Source of the DNA: Daphnia carinata
Taxonomy: Eukaryota > Arthropoda > Branchiopoda > Diplostraca > Daphniidae
Direction: 5' to 3'
Assembly (NCBI RefSeq): GCF_022539665.2
Contig: NC_081336.1
Coordinates: forward strand, 10,392,778 to 10,456,777
Length of the DNA: 64,000 nt
Shown: piece after piece, positions 21,913-33,150 of the stretch
Layout of the letters: each line of letters opens with the position of its first letter
How positions within the stretch are numbered: position 1 is the stretch's first letter
The notes under the pieces: generated by a model
The model's database searches: none
The model's input: only the letters and a program-made list of their open reading frames with translations
What the model was told of the DNA's origin: nothing
Program-made: the position numbers and the translations under genes

Positions 21913-23707
21913 TCACCGTTCACACTTAGTCAGCAAGTAAATAGTGACACAGCAGCGTCATCTTGTTTTCCAATTAACAACCGAAAAATTCATCAAAATT
22001 GAAAATATTGCTTTTTTGAGACGGGAACTGTATTGATGTGAACTCTTTAAACATACTTTTAGATCGTGAATCACTCACACACAATCACATTTTTTCACTG
22101 ACTTTTATTTATTTATCCAAAAACCTAGATATTTCTAGGAAAATACATGATTTGGGTTCACAGTTCAACAAGGATGCTGATTGCGCTTCACACACATCTA
22201 GAAATTTCGCAAGTTGACGTATCTCTGGATTGTTAGCTAGTCAACATCTGCATGATAATACACTTTTCTTTTTTTTTTGAACAGCTGCAATGGTATTTCG
22301 GTCATAAGTTCCACGGAAAAATTTCTCCATTGAGGCAAGAACGCCAATTGTGCGTTATCTTGTGCCTATTTTCAATTAAATGGATACGCCGTCACTTTTC
22401 TGATCGGAAGAGCTCACTTTGGCCTGGAATATTGTTTTGAATGGTGTAATTAGTATACATTGCATACATTAAATTGGATCAATTACTTTTTGGCATACGT
22501 TCAATTGTGTGAGTGAGGCTGTCAAACCGTCGACAGGCGGTATCTAAAGGAGGAAATCAGCTACGAGCTTGCGGACTCTAAACAAACGCAAAACTAATAA
22601 AAAATTATAAAGATAGCCTGAAACCAAATTGTAAAGAAAATTAATTTTAGTTTCCAGCACTTCATCAATCAAACATCGTCAACGTTGGCACAGGTGATTT
22701 TTCCATGTTCATTGTTTCAGGTCACCAATTTCTACTATATGATTCAAGAGGAAATGAGGTTACACGAACAGAAAATTAACCATACAATTCAACTGATAGA
22801 TAAAAACACCATGATGCGTGGAAGTGAAATACACCACATCACAACTGTTAAAACTGTCAGAACATTCACCACCCATGCAAAACATTTTCTGATTCATTGA
22901 TCTTCATCACCTAGCCTATACCACGAAAACCAAACACAATTAGTGCATAACGTTTTGCTGATGAAAGCTAACATATACCTGACAAATTTACTGCAGACCA
23001 GCAATTCCTGATGGACTCCCACACAACATTCCAGATAAACAAAACAGTAGTTATTCCTAAACAAACATCTTGCAATAGTGGTCAATATAATGCAGTAACT
23101 GGTAAACATAAAATCTCACATGAACAACAAATGTGAACGGAACCATTCGAAAATGAGGTAAACAATTTCAAAAATGAATTTGCACAAAAAGGATTTTAAC
23201 TAAAACACTACCAGAGAACGAAGTTTTTCCTTCCACCTTTTCCTAATTTTAAAATCAATTAAAGAAACATAATTGTTAAGCAAATCTCACTGTGTACCTT
23301 TTTGTTGGTTGAATTTGGGAATGGCTTACTAGTTGGAATAAGTTTTTTTCTTTTACCCCAGATTTGCTTTCCGGGCAGCGCACTTCCAACTTTTTCTGCT
23401 GATCACAGTATCTGCATGACCCGCTGCAGAATTATCGCAAGTGAAGAGGAAATCGGGTCACAGATACAAAGGGGCACAGGTACACGTTTATTTTCTTTAA
23501 ATACCATAACGAGTGAAATAAACGAATCCGAAGAGCTTCGGTAATCATTCCAACTACCATAATTTTTTTGGCACTGAGCCTCCGTCAATTTTCTTTCCCA
23601 ATCCTTTATAATTAAGAATCTGCCTTTAGAAAAATAAAACAAAAATCAGTGTAAATTTCTTGTCAATTGAATTACCTAAAACTGTGGAATCCTAGAGACA
23701 TAATATT
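21913..23707. other. Outer part of left arm, no recognised gene
   Basis: Short ORFs (22,252-22,440 plus, 22,685-22,900 plus, 22,894-23,109 minus, 23,302-23,544 plus) are mirrored in the other arm but are not recognisable. The block at 23,361-23,425 is a copy of the dispersed CTGTGATCAGCAG repeat. Confidence 0.5.
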
Positions 23708-23967
23708 CTACAAACTCTTTGAATCCCTTGAAAGCAGAAAAATTTCTGCTAAAAGGTCCACGTTAGCCAGATACAGGTCAACTGGTACTTCCTTTTCGAC
23801 TGGCATTGGCAGTGATAAATAACAAGTAGGATCAAATGCAACTGAGACCTCATCAGACCCCATACAAACCAAAGCCAATTTCAATACCCAACTAAAGAGA
23901 TCTACTACTACAGAATCTATCTGTATTCTACTTATGATAAAATACCCAACATTCATGTGCAGCTTCC
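23708..23967 (-). pseudogene. USP4/11/15-type ubiquitin protease fragment (left arm)
   Basis: Mirror of the exon at 41,966-42,224. The minus-strand reading gives EAAHECW..YHK in one frame. A shifted frame then gives DSVVVDLFSWVLKLALVC and VSVAFDPTCYLSLPMPVEKE. This is the order seen in USP catalytic domains just around the zinc-binding ribbon (E-A-W-x2-H-K, D-S-I-V-x-D-x-F, L-V-C-x2-C, F-D-P-x-x-Y-L-x-L-P). USPs remove ubiquitin from proteins. Here a TAG stop and frameshift occur, and the second Cys of the C-x2-C pair is Ser, so it is inactive. No other USP exon is certain. Confidence 0.7.
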
Positions 23968-24044
23968 TGAAAAATAAAATGAGTTGGAACACAAGTGAAC
24001 CTTGCTAATAAAAATTTGTAGCTATTTCACCTATATTTTGTCAG

Positions 24045-24255
24045 TGTCCATCGATGCAAGACTTCTTCAAAATCGGATTCAGATGTTCGTCTAAGCCCCC
24101 CAGAACAACGTAGAGTAGTTCTCGCGAAGCAGGGTGCTGGTATCCGGGAAACTGCAGAGCAAATCTACCGACTTGCAACTTACCCAATTCAAAATCGTTA
24201 CGATGCACAAGTTAAAAACCTAGCTTTTACAAAGCAAGTAAATGGTATACCTTAA
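24045..24255 (+). other. Orphan terminal exon of an unknown gene (left arm)
   Basis: After a plausible acceptor ('attttgtcag', ending at 24,044) a 70-codon reading stays open to the TAA at 24,253-24,255. It contains SPPEQRRVVLAKQGAG and ETAEQIYRLATYPIQNRYD. Residue use looks protein-like (Arg, Gln, Ala, Tyr-rich, helical), and it is conserved in the mirror copy at about 41,677-41,887. It lies on the strand opposite to the USP fragment. I do not recognise the family. Confidence 0.4.
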
Positions 24256-24950
24256 ATACACTCGAAGGTAATGCATGGTCACCTTGGTAAGGTGTCCGCC
24301 AGACCACATCGTTCGTACAAGATGGCGCCGAGCATTTGCAGTTCCTCCCTTGGATTTCACCTACAAAAATAAAGGTCTGCCACGTTCGGCTGCCGTGATA
24401 TAACTAGCCGCTACGACGCCATGATAAATGTGGCCATCAGCAGCTCAGCTCAGCACAGCACCTGGGCCACCTAGCGACTAGCCCCCTACGAGCCTAAAGC
24501 AAATATTTTGTTTGACAAATAAGACTTTAATTGAATAAAAAAAATTTTTTTAATGGGATGGGAAGAAAAAAAATCTAGGTATTGAAATAAACCACAAAAA
24601 AAAACAACAGAAAGACTAAGAACTTAATCTAATTAATTCAATGTGCGTTGGTTCGTACGATGTTTCGTCGACTGGATCATTCGCAACAACGTGACTTTTC
24701 TAATAACTTATACATCTACTTACTAATGCCATCAACTTTCGTTTTTCAAAATACGGAATTACATGACATCACGTATTTTACCGCCTGCTCCCTCCGAGAC
24801 TCTTACGGCGCTATACACCATTTTTATTAAAATCTTTTGGTTATGGGGAACTTACTGAACAATGAGTCGTGTAATTTATTGTTTCCAATCTATTTTACAA
24901 AAGCCAAGCCACTACCTGTATGCACCATCATTGACGAGAGCGGTAGGTTG
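24256..24950. other. Intergenic stretch between orphan exon and POLD1 end
   Basis: Contains an imperfect 'cagctcagctcagcacagcac' stretch (about 24,441-24,461), a poly-A-rich block at 24,538-24,605 that varies in length between the three copies, and a 60-codon ORF (24,648-24,830 plus) identical in all copies but unrecognised. Confidence 0.5.
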
Positions 24951-26483
24951 TCAGGGTAGGCTGAATCTTTCCATAAGTTTACCCTGTTCCGTGAGATTTT
25001 TTCTAACTTTTGTCCTCATATAATAGATGGGGCAATCTCGGCTAAATGTGGCAAACGATTAGTATTAAGTATGTAACATGATTAGGATATCACTCAAACT
25101 ATTTACTTGCAACAAAGAATCTCTTCGTTGAGACTTCCCTGGCACCGTTGACATTCTGTCCATAAACGATTAAACTTCTCTTCGAGAGCATAAAGTTGGC
25201 CAATTTCCCTCTGGTAGAACTCCGATTCTTTCGGCTTGCAAAATCTGTTTAAATTGGAACAGCAAATTTAACAAACATCGCCGAGATAGGCAGAAATTAG
25301 ACTTACTTGCATACAGCACTATCGTCTGGAAGGACGGTTTTGCATCCAACACAGGTGGATTTGCGTGTGGTAAAGCTAGCCAATCCACCAATTTTTGAAG
25401 TAACAAATGAAGGCGTCCGGGTATGGTAACCATCTACAATACGGAATACAAACCGTTCAATTATGTCAAGCAAATAAAGGCGATAAGTCCGTGTTTAAAG
25501 GCGATAAGTCCGTGTTTACGTAGCAACAATGATTCCGCTTTAGATCCAAGTATGGGTTCCAAAATCCGAACAAGGGGTTTTGAAAGCTGATTTTCCAAAT
25601 GGTATGGGGCATCAATAGGTACGCTGTATTCCATTACAAAAATAGGGTTTTCCGTCTAAAGAAGACGTATGAAAACTTAATAGTTCATGAGAAATTTGAA
25701 ATCCAAAGACGAACCTTGAGGTAAGCTGGTGTACTTTTAGCGGCTGCGATAATGACATACGGAACTCGATCCCCTAATTTTGGGGTTGTACCAGCATCTC
25801 GCTTACGCATCTTGTGAGCTAGTTCCACATGTGCCTGTTTGCTGGCGTAGTCTTTATCTGTTTTAGTCAGCTCCTTTTTAATAAAAGAAAGCAAACGGAT
25901 AAAATCACAGTATTCCAAAACATAGTTACGCTCTACCTTGGTAATCATCAGAAGTGAGATATCGACTTTGTTGCGCAGCAAGTCGAAAATAGATTGTTTG
26001 GCGTATTCTAGTGCTCCATCCGGATCTCTAAGAGAAAATATCAAAACCTCAAACTTTGAATACTAAAACTGATGACTTTTTGTTTACCGATCAATCAAAC
26101 TTTTCTGCAGACCAGCTATTGATAAGATTGGCAACGAGTTGACAATTATCACGACGAACAGTTTCTAAACCCTTACAATCCATTTTGTCAAACTTTTCAG
26201 GTTTGGTCCAATACAATCCTGGATACCTGTGAAGACAGAAACAGACAGTGCAACTGGTATCTCATCTAACAAGTCTTTATAAATCAGAACCGTAATTACC
26301 TCTTTTCGTTGATCAATAAATAGGGGTAATAGACTTTTTCGAATTCCAAATTAATGGGTTTGACAAATTTTGCCGACACAAATGCGGCAGCTTCTCGGCC
26401 TAATTCCATGGCTTCGGCCACCGTGGGTACACCGAATTTCACCATTACGGAATCTGTGTTACCATAGATTACCTGACGTGACA
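24951..26483 (-). pseudogene. POLD1-like: DNA polymerase delta catalytic subunit, C-terminal fragment (left arm)
   Basis: Minus-strand exons with introns of about 60 bp cover the end of the polymerase domain and the C-terminal zinc domain. They show motif C as YGNTDS, then [14 protein letters not shown], the thumb region ([22 protein letters not shown].., GDRVPYVI), CysA (CVGCKTVLPD..CKFC) and CysB ([15 protein letters not shown]), ending MERFSLP-stop. POLD1 replicates nuclear DNA, and CysB normally carries an Fe-S cluster. The first Asp of the catalytic D-T-D is Asn, and a frameshift lies after LVANLINS, so it is inactive. The 5' end is fused to a Vasa fragment inside an intron. Confidence 0.9.
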
Positions 26484-27423
26484 CTAATTGAGAAAATCCT
26501 CGAGTCGCCCCGCGGTCGCGACAAGAGTATTGCACCCAGCTTGAAGATTTGACCGATGATGGCTCGTGACAGTTCCTTGATATATGACAGATTTTAAAAC
26601 CGAATTGTAGGAGAATTTACACGCCCCGCGGTGAATTTGAATCGAAAATTCACGAGTGCGTGCGACAATTACAACTTCTGGCTTTTGAACCATGGCGGGG
26701 ATGCACCAGAAACACCTTGTTCTAACAATATGTTCATAAACGGTACCAAGTACGCCGCCTATATGAAAAAATGTGAAATTTTAGATGACTTAATCAACGA
26801 ATGTCACGAAGGGTTTCTTGAGTATCTTAAATGCAATTGGACCTTTTCGTAGTCGCAATCACAGACGTGCCCACTCAAAATTACTTTTACCTCAACTTAC
26901 CCAGTTCATATCGACCCATTCGAATCAAGTTAGTACGAAGGCATCAAGGTTTCAAAATTACACAGCGTTCATTAATTGGATTACCGTTTTGCCGGAGCCC
27001 GTGACAGCACAAGTAATCAAATCTCTTTTGGCAAGAATATCTGCAACTGAAGCTTTCTGTATAGGTGTTGATTTTATGTAGCCAGCAATCTTAATGTTTT
27101 GAAGTAGTAGTAGGCGCAGGCCGGCTTCTTCGAATGATGTTATTTATCGAGGTACATCTTTTTCTGTAACCTAAAGCAAATCCAAATAGATATTTTCAAA
27201 ACATAAACTACTGTTTCGAAAAATGGTTTACCTGGAGGACGACTTTATCAAAATTGTTAAAGTGTTCCCCACAGACGATCCCCTTAAACAGTTCCTTTTC
27301 ATCGCATGTCACAGCTTCTGGAATGTATTGTTCACGCAGCTTTCCGTCGATTCATCAATAGATTCGGGCAGCATTTCGAGGTGTGGCCGGACTCGGCTGG
27401 AGATTCGGGCTGAGAAATAGTTA
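26484..27423 (-). pseudogene. vasa-like: Vasa-type DEAD-box fragment, copy B (left arm)
   Basis: Distinct from copy A. The reading has GHTSKCCPN (knuckle remnant), then pieces matching the PEAVTCDEKELF-type linker in shifted frames, and a helicase exon with AVTGSGKT (motif I kept). Further on come ILLEQGVSGA.., PEVVIVARTREFSIQIH (motif Ia altered) and [20 protein letters not shown]. It stops there and joins POLD1 sequence. Motif II (DEAD) and the second RecA domain are absent. It is on the same strand as POLD1 and directly downstream of the SLC18B1-like exons. Confidence 0.85.
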
Positions 27424-29553
27424 ATCATGGAAACTCACCGACATCCACGACGGAATAAGTAAACGATGTTGTCCTCGTAGATATGGCATCCACTGTCATG
27501 TCATCCCCGTCGGATTTGCCGTCCCCTTTCTTGCATTTTGGTAACATGAAGCAAATGGTTGCTAGTCCCTATAGAAGGAAATAAACAATACATCTAATTA
27601 TTTGTTAATAGTCATTTTTGCATAAAACTTAACACTGTAATTTGGACAGAGAAGACGACGACAGCCGTCATTTGGAAACCAATGTGGTCCACTAAAATGC
27701 CAGTCCCAGCGCGTGAAACAAAACGCCCAGCACCACTAAGAGACGACCATATACCGGCAACAAGCCCGTGAGTACTGGGATTATCCGGATAACCAGCATG
27801 TCTATTATCAAAACGAAAAAAAAAAAGAAATGAATACTGGTACAGTAAATTGATTTTTTTAAATGTGGCTTACATAGCTTCTCTCATGGCATCAACGACC
27901 CCCGAAACTTGTTGCCCTGCAAACGCAACTCCACTTTGTGCCAATGCGATACCGACAACAGCTAGATTTCTAAAATAAAATCAAATAATGATACTAGTTA
28001 AACGGTTTGAATTTGAGAATTGAAATCAAAAGTACCGATCAATAGGAACGAAGGGAAAACGCCCCAGCAAAAATATGGACAAGGCTCCGATCATGGTACT
28101 GGAAAAAAGGCAGAGCTTCACAGGTCCTCGGCGATCACACAAGTATCCCCAAATAGGACTGGCTATGCTGTTGGCCCCGTCTTTCAAGCCGAAAAAGATT
28201 CCGACGTAAAATGGCGTCAAGTCGAACTGCAAACAAAACATAAAATGATTCTAAAGAAATTAATAATAACGCCAAGACGGAAAACATACCGTACGCAACA
28301 CTTGCGGTTCAAAGTTGATCGAGAGGAACCCGTTCGACATGTCGATACGATGAACGTGAAGAACGGGATCCAAATGGATGGAATACACAAAATAGCCAAT
28401 GGCGATTGAGTTTTAGTTTATCCCTCGTCATACTGTGACACTAAAATGTTGAGAAACGAGATGAGAAGGCTGGTGACGTACAATATTTTGAACTAACTTA
28501 CCGTCATAATCGGCGAGAAAGGGTAATGCAATAAAGGCCATAATAGTTTGAATTCCTCCCATGAGGATAAAGGTAGTCTTAAAACCACCTACTTCATGCA
28601 ATGCACCACCGACTATAGGACTAGCAAACTGGGCAATGTTCATCATGGTTCTTGTAAGATTCTAAAATTAGAACAATGGTAGAAATTGAACAGCGAACGC
28701 TAAACCTGCATTAGTGAATCTTACAAAGATTTTGGCAACGGAATTGGGAAACTCCACAGCAGTGTACGTAAACGTCGCCGTAATTGTTCCAGCGTTTCCG
28801 GCAGCGTGAATGACGCGGATCAATATAGATATTACGACGAATGAACCCCCGGGAGGGAAATACTCTAAAAAGCTTTTAAAGTTTACTGATTAAAACCCAG
28901 CTTTTGCGTTTTTTTTGTGTAATTTACTACTCACCCCGATAATAAGCAGCAAATACCTCCAATGAAAACTCCAGAAACAAAGGTGAACCGAACGCCACTA
29001 ACTTTTAGCTGAAAGAAAGATGAAGATGCAAATTACACGTTTATGGAACAAATTTGGGGTAATATTTACGTTTTTCCAATAAAAGGAGTGTGACAAGAAA
29101 CGATGTCAGGCAGTTGGTACCAATAATAAATCCATAAATGGATACTGTGGCACCCTTATCTTCAGCCTAGAGATTAAAGCAAACATTTAGATTTCACATT
29201 ACATATGATCTTATTTCACAGATACTTACAATTTAGGGAAAGAACGGGGGGGAAAGGCAAATGATGATGTGAGAGTTGCTAATGAGAGAACAACCAATAG
29301 AAGCCATTGTCTGGGTGTCAGTTTTTTCTTCTCTGTTTTATCAACCTCTCCAAAACGCCTATATTTTTTCTTCTTAAGCCCTCCACAACCTCCATTACAA
29401 CTGTCAGATGATGCTGTTGACAGGCATCTATCTTTTTTCACAGTATCCTCCTTTGTGCTCAACTCCTTTTCGTTCGAGTAATAAGTGTTGATTCAATCTT
29501 TTCAGTCGTTTTTGCACCTGATCATGCCAAAGCACTGGTGATGTTTCAGCCAT
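27424..29553 (-). pseudogene. SLC18B1-like: SLC18B1-like major-facilitator transporter (left arm)
   Basis: Minus-strand exons: N-terminal cytoplasmic segment and first helix (TPRQWLLLVVLSLATLTSS), SIYGFIIGTNCLTSF, ISILIRVIHAAGNAGT, IAQFASPIVGGALHEVGGF, then FDLTPFYVGIFFGLKDGANSIASPIWGYLCDRRG (split by an intron), NLAVVGIALAQSG, and the C-terminal helices. The family moves polyamines into vesicles by proton antiport. The cytoplasmic D-R-R-G loop motif is kept. A one-base deletion near 28,330 (shared with the other arm) and a frame break after the first helix make it a pseudogene. The start at 29,553 is the nearest upstream ATG (MAETSPVL..), in another frame. The final exon is joined to Vasa sequence. 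Confidence 0.8.
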
Positions 29554-30151
29554 CGAAACTGACCTATTCTTTTGCTGTCTTTCTGGATAGGGTGGGTATG
29601 GCAAACATGGCTTAGCCAAGGTTGTGAACGATCCAACATACCCATTCTTCAAACAGCTTGTGGTATCTTACTTCTCCTTAGCTATAAATAAAAATAGCAA
29701 TAGTAGTCAAATTTCTTTGGCATGCTAAAGAGCAAGACTCAAGCACATAACAACGTAGGTCTGCGTCGAGGTGCAAACGAAAAACACGAGTTGGCTAAGG
29801 CGGGACGGTATATCGTGGAAATGATAGCGGAAACAGTAATAACCACCAGGGTATATGTCCTATAGACGGCATGCATGTGAATTCAGAAGATTCCAAAACT
29901 GATAGTTTTTCACGAAATAAAAATACTTTTTAGAGTTTTTTTACGGTTATTTGTGTTGAACATTACGGGAAAAATTCTAATTCATTTAATTTCCTTCACA
30001 CAATTCAAATTACCTTTTTTTATTAACATTTTTTTTTGAAAAAACATCAGAGTTTGAGCAGTGATGGGTTCTGTCTTCCGTCGAAAAATGCCATAAAGCG
30101 AGACAGCGAGCGGTGTTTTTCAAGCACCCGAAGTAAATCGAAATATTCAAA
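29554..30151. other. Stretch between SLC18B1-like piece and RPL copy 2
   Basis: No recognised gene. The upstream reading LKNGYVGSFTTLAKP.. (to 29,652) may be 5' transporter sequence. The remainder is AT-rich. This is the left part of the palindrome 2 spacer. Confidence 0.45.
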
Positions 30152-31459
30152 ATGGTTCCCTCATTTATGAATATCTTCACGTTCGTCACAGCATTAACAG
30201 GATCTTCCAGCAGAGAAGAACAACCTGAACAGTTGACACCAGAAAACAGGAGCGACTTGTTACAGGAATGTAACACGACGCATCCTTTACCCCAGAATAC
30301 TTCATCTAGTACTGATTGCCAAGCAGAGAAACCAGATGGAACTGCAAAGGGCGCCCAACAGTCGAAGCAATCACGATTCTTCGAGCGAATGAAACAGAAA
30401 TTCGTCAAACCGGGATTTTTGAGAGAAGATAATACCATCAAGATCAAGTCTGTGCAGGTATGTCTGAACAAGCATAAAGTGGATATGGTGATTGACAAAG
30501 GCTGTGACGAGTCAATCATCAGTCTACAACAATGGCAACAAATAGGCGAGCCCAACTTAACGCCTTTTACGAAGTACAATTTGGTCAAGTCTAAGCGTAC
30601 AGGGAAGTTCAAAGAGCACGTAAAATGGGAAGAGGTCGTTGGATTTTTCTACACCCACGTTGTATTACAAGACAAAACAACTGAAATCCCAATTTACGTG
30701 TGTGCAGGATATAAGGCTATGCCCAACTTCCTCGGTTGCAGACTCTTCCACGACCTCCATTTACATCAACAAAATGCGCATTTGATCAAAATAACACGCA
30801 CAACAGGAAAGGAAACGCCTCCCGAAACCCCGACAACAAAATCGGATGCCGAACCTAATACTACACTAAACTTGACCGGTGCTATGATCAATTACTTGAC
30901 GTTACTGATCGATATAGCAAAAGACAAGAATAAGAAAAATCGCGAAAAGTATGAAAAGTACATGTCACAGACCATAATGGCCATAATGGTAGCGTTCGAG
31001 ATAAAAAGGGCCGCCTCCGGGAACAAATCTGAACCGCTTGTCATTGAATGCAACAGCATCGACAAGCTCAGGAAGACTTTTTCTAAGCTGGAAAAACTCT
31101 ACGAAAATGACAAAAGGAGGTCCCGCGAAGTTATACGTGATGCAGAAGACGCGCTGGATGATCATAAAACAAAACTTGCGTCTGCATCATCGGAAGTAGA
31201 ACGCGCGAAACTAACCGAACTTCTCCGGCGAAGAGAAAAAGCCCTGCAAGTGATTGTCGAAAACGAAAATATCGATTTTGAGAAGAAGATGGCAGAAGTG
31301 GCTTTCGCCAAAGAAATGTTTCCGGAGCCAAAGGCAGAAAAAAAGGGGAAGAAATTCTTCAAAAGACTCAAAACGATGTTTGGACATCGTTCTTCTAACG
31401 ACCAAATGAAAGCAGAGGAAAGAAGGTCTAACAATGAATATGTTTTGATGCTTAGATAA
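30152..31459 (+). CDS. RPL copy 2: intact retropepsin-like coiled-coil protein, unknown family
   Basis: A 435-codon uninterrupted ORF with ATG start and TAA stop, the only complete copy in the window. It has a polar, Ser/Thr/Glu-rich N-terminus (1-75). A basic FFERMKQKFVKPGFL motif follows (about 80-95). Residues 105-210 form a retropepsin-like domain (VDMVIDKGCDESIISLQQW, then VGFFYTHVVLQ and IPIYVCAGYKAMPNFLGCRLF). The active-site triplet is D-K-G instead of D-T/S-G, so proteolysis is doubtful. Residues ~235-300 are helical, ~310-385 a charged coiled coil, and the C-terminus has a basic amphipathic KKGKKFFKRLKTMFGHR. It could derive from an LTR-retrotransposon gag-pol, but no RT or integrase is near. 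It sits in the spacer of palindrome 2. Confidence 0.7.
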   Translation: MVPSFMNIFTFVTALTGSSSREEQPEQLTPENRSDLLQECNTTHPLPQNTSSSTDCQAEKPDGTAKGAQQSKQSRFFERMKQKFVKPGFLREDNTIKIKSVQVCLNKHKVDMVIDKGCDESIISLQQWQQIGEPNLTPFTKYNLVKSKRTGKFKEHVKWEEVVGFFYTHVVLQDKTTEIPIYVCAGYKAMPNFLGCRLFHDLHLHQQNAHLIKITRTTGKETPPETPTTKSDAEPNTTLNLTGAMINYLTLLIDIAKDKNKKNREKYEKYMSQTIMAIMVAFEIKRAASGNKSEPLVIECNSIDKLRKTFSKLEKLYENDKRRSREVIRDAEDALDDHKTKLASASSEVERAKLTELLRRREKALQVIVENENIDFEKKMAEVAFAKEMFPEPKAEKKGKKFFKRLKTMFGHRSSNDQMKAEERRSNNEYVLMLR

Positions 31460-32025
31460 TTCTGTGTGCTTTGGCTTTGTTTAGATTCGTAACGTTTGAA
31501 GGAAGGGGCAAAATTGAGTGAGGAGAGACGACAATGGCATAATTGGTTAAGAAATAACTATGCTGTTAAAGCGGAAAATTTTTTAATCGTTATGGCCATT
31601 GTCACCTCTCTCCCTCCCCCAATTTCATTCATTCATTCTCCCAATACCTTAATTTAAATGGGACGTGATTTGAACAAAGTCCACAGATTTTCTAAGCATG
31701 CTTACATTTTCATAGTTATACCTCTCCAGCTTCTCTTTTCTTTCGATTTCTTTCACGAATTCTATGCTTGGTTACTACAGATTGCTTGTACTGTCGGCAA
31801 TAATTTGGATCTTAAAAATAAAGATGTTAAAAAAAAAAAATGCTCCAACGAATTCTAGTGTTTTAATACTTAGACAAGAGCTTCGATGGTCCTACCACGA
31901 AGGGCTACCAGTTAAAACAATGTGGCTTATGAAACACGATTTCAATTAGTTTTTTGGGAATAGCCTAAACAAAGAAAAATAATTGAATTATTTTTACAAC
32001 TTCTCATTGCATTGACCTGGTGATC
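31440..32025. repeat. 3' flank shared by the two RPL genes
   Basis: Matches 10,880-12,020 (right arm of palindrome 1) with two deletions, corresponding to 10,956-11,208 and about 11,322-11,648. The match ends at 'gtgatcgtac'. The ELYS-like and Vasa copy A pieces that follow in palindrome 1 are missing here. This defines the RPL gene plus about 1.1 kb of downstream DNA as the duplicated unit. Confidence 0.85.
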
Positions 32026-33150
32026 GTACCGTCATTCACGCTTCCTTCTTGCGCAAGAAAAAAAAAATTTAAGCGGCTTCCGATTTTTATACATTCACGC
32101 GTGATTGCATTGGTTTAGAGTATTCTACCTGTGACTATACTAGATCAGTCAATAGGTACGTACAAGTTTTTAAAAATTGCAGAGGAAAACAACTCAATCG
32201 CACTAATAATTTTACAGTTAGTCATCGAATTCTCAGTTCCCCATATTTAATTTCACGAAATTCCGTTATCGTTACCAATCTCTATGTTTATACTTTGCTT
32301 GTTCTTCCTACTTCAAAGGCTTCTTCCTTTTTCCCACTTGAAAAGCCCTCGGAAAAGAAAATGGGAACAAGAAAAGTGATTTGGAACGATGGAACACGTC
32401 ACGCCATAACGGTTGATGGCGTTATCATTGCAAAAAGGGGAAAAAAATGTCTACTTCAAACTGGAAATTTATCAATTTTTGTATCCTTATTCCGCTAGTA
32501 GATCAAAAGACTCGCGTGCGTCCTCCATTCAACGGTCAGAACGGTTCGCTTCTTTAAGTAACATTTTTTAGTCAATGACTAGCATAAAGCGTGTGGGTGG
32601 ACGCTCTGACGAGCACGACCATCTTTCGGTCGAATCGATAATATTTGAATGTGATCACCACAGCTGTTAAAAGCCTATTCATCCATTCCCGTACCATTCG
32701 CCACAACACCACATAAAATGTAATGCATTTTTAAAATTCAATTTGGCTTAAGCTCAATTAAATTTAAACAAGATTTTGTCGCATGAATCGATTTTTCTCT
32801 TGTTCTGCTCGAATATCAAAAATTGGCTGAAAAAACGAAGCCAAAACGCTTTCCTGAAAATTATCGATTGGATTAAAAGCAGATCGTGCGACAGAGTATG
32901 GATTAGCCGGATATGATTTTCATAAAATAGTTAAAGCCAGCCGGAAGAGACACGGAAAATATCGGGTATTGTTACAGATGTGGCAAGTGGTAGGGTGCTA
33001 GATGAGATTCTCAAGTTTCTAAATTCAATTATCTAGTCTACACGATGGGCCTAATCTGTTCAGCCAGAGAACCCGGCATATGTTTCAGCGCGCATGCGGC
33101 GAATAATGGCACAGTCTCGCGGTAATGGGATCGACACTGATTTGCACGTG
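32026..33150. other. Unique spacer stretch
   Basis: About 1.1 kb not repeated elsewhere in the window. An ORF at 32,295-32,498 contains RKVIWNDGTRHAITVDGVI, faintly like a TCP10/CPAP G-box repeat, which is too short to claim. Nothing else is recognised. Confidence 0.4.

Larger units (their letters stand above)
21913..29143. repeat. Left arm of palindrome 2
   Basis: Inverted match to 36,875-44,014. Matching ORFs have coordinate sums of 65,927 at the outer edge, 65,932-65,933 over 22.7-24.8 kb, 65,954 over 25.7-26.5 kb and 65,958 over 28.0-28.6 kb. Only small indels separate the arms. One is a tandem duplication of about 20 bp near 25,478-25,517 found only here. From outside in it holds USP, POLD1, Vasa copy B and SLC18B1-like pieces. 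The innermost part (28.6-29.1 kb) is more diverged. Confidence 0.93.

Noticed and set aside
24951-26483. Functional POLD1 gene
   Set aside because: It has no N-terminal half, Asn in the catalytic D-T-D, a frameshift, and three copies with the same faults.
30010-30612. Minus-strand 200-codon ORF opposite RPL copy 2
   Set aside because: It is antisense to a long conserved plus-strand frame. A short similar antisense ORF at 3,620-4,087 exists only where the RPL coding strand is conserved.
32295-32498. CPAP/TCP10 G-box protein piece
   Set aside because: Only one weak WNDGTRHAITVDG-like word in 67 codons, with no second repeat or splice context.
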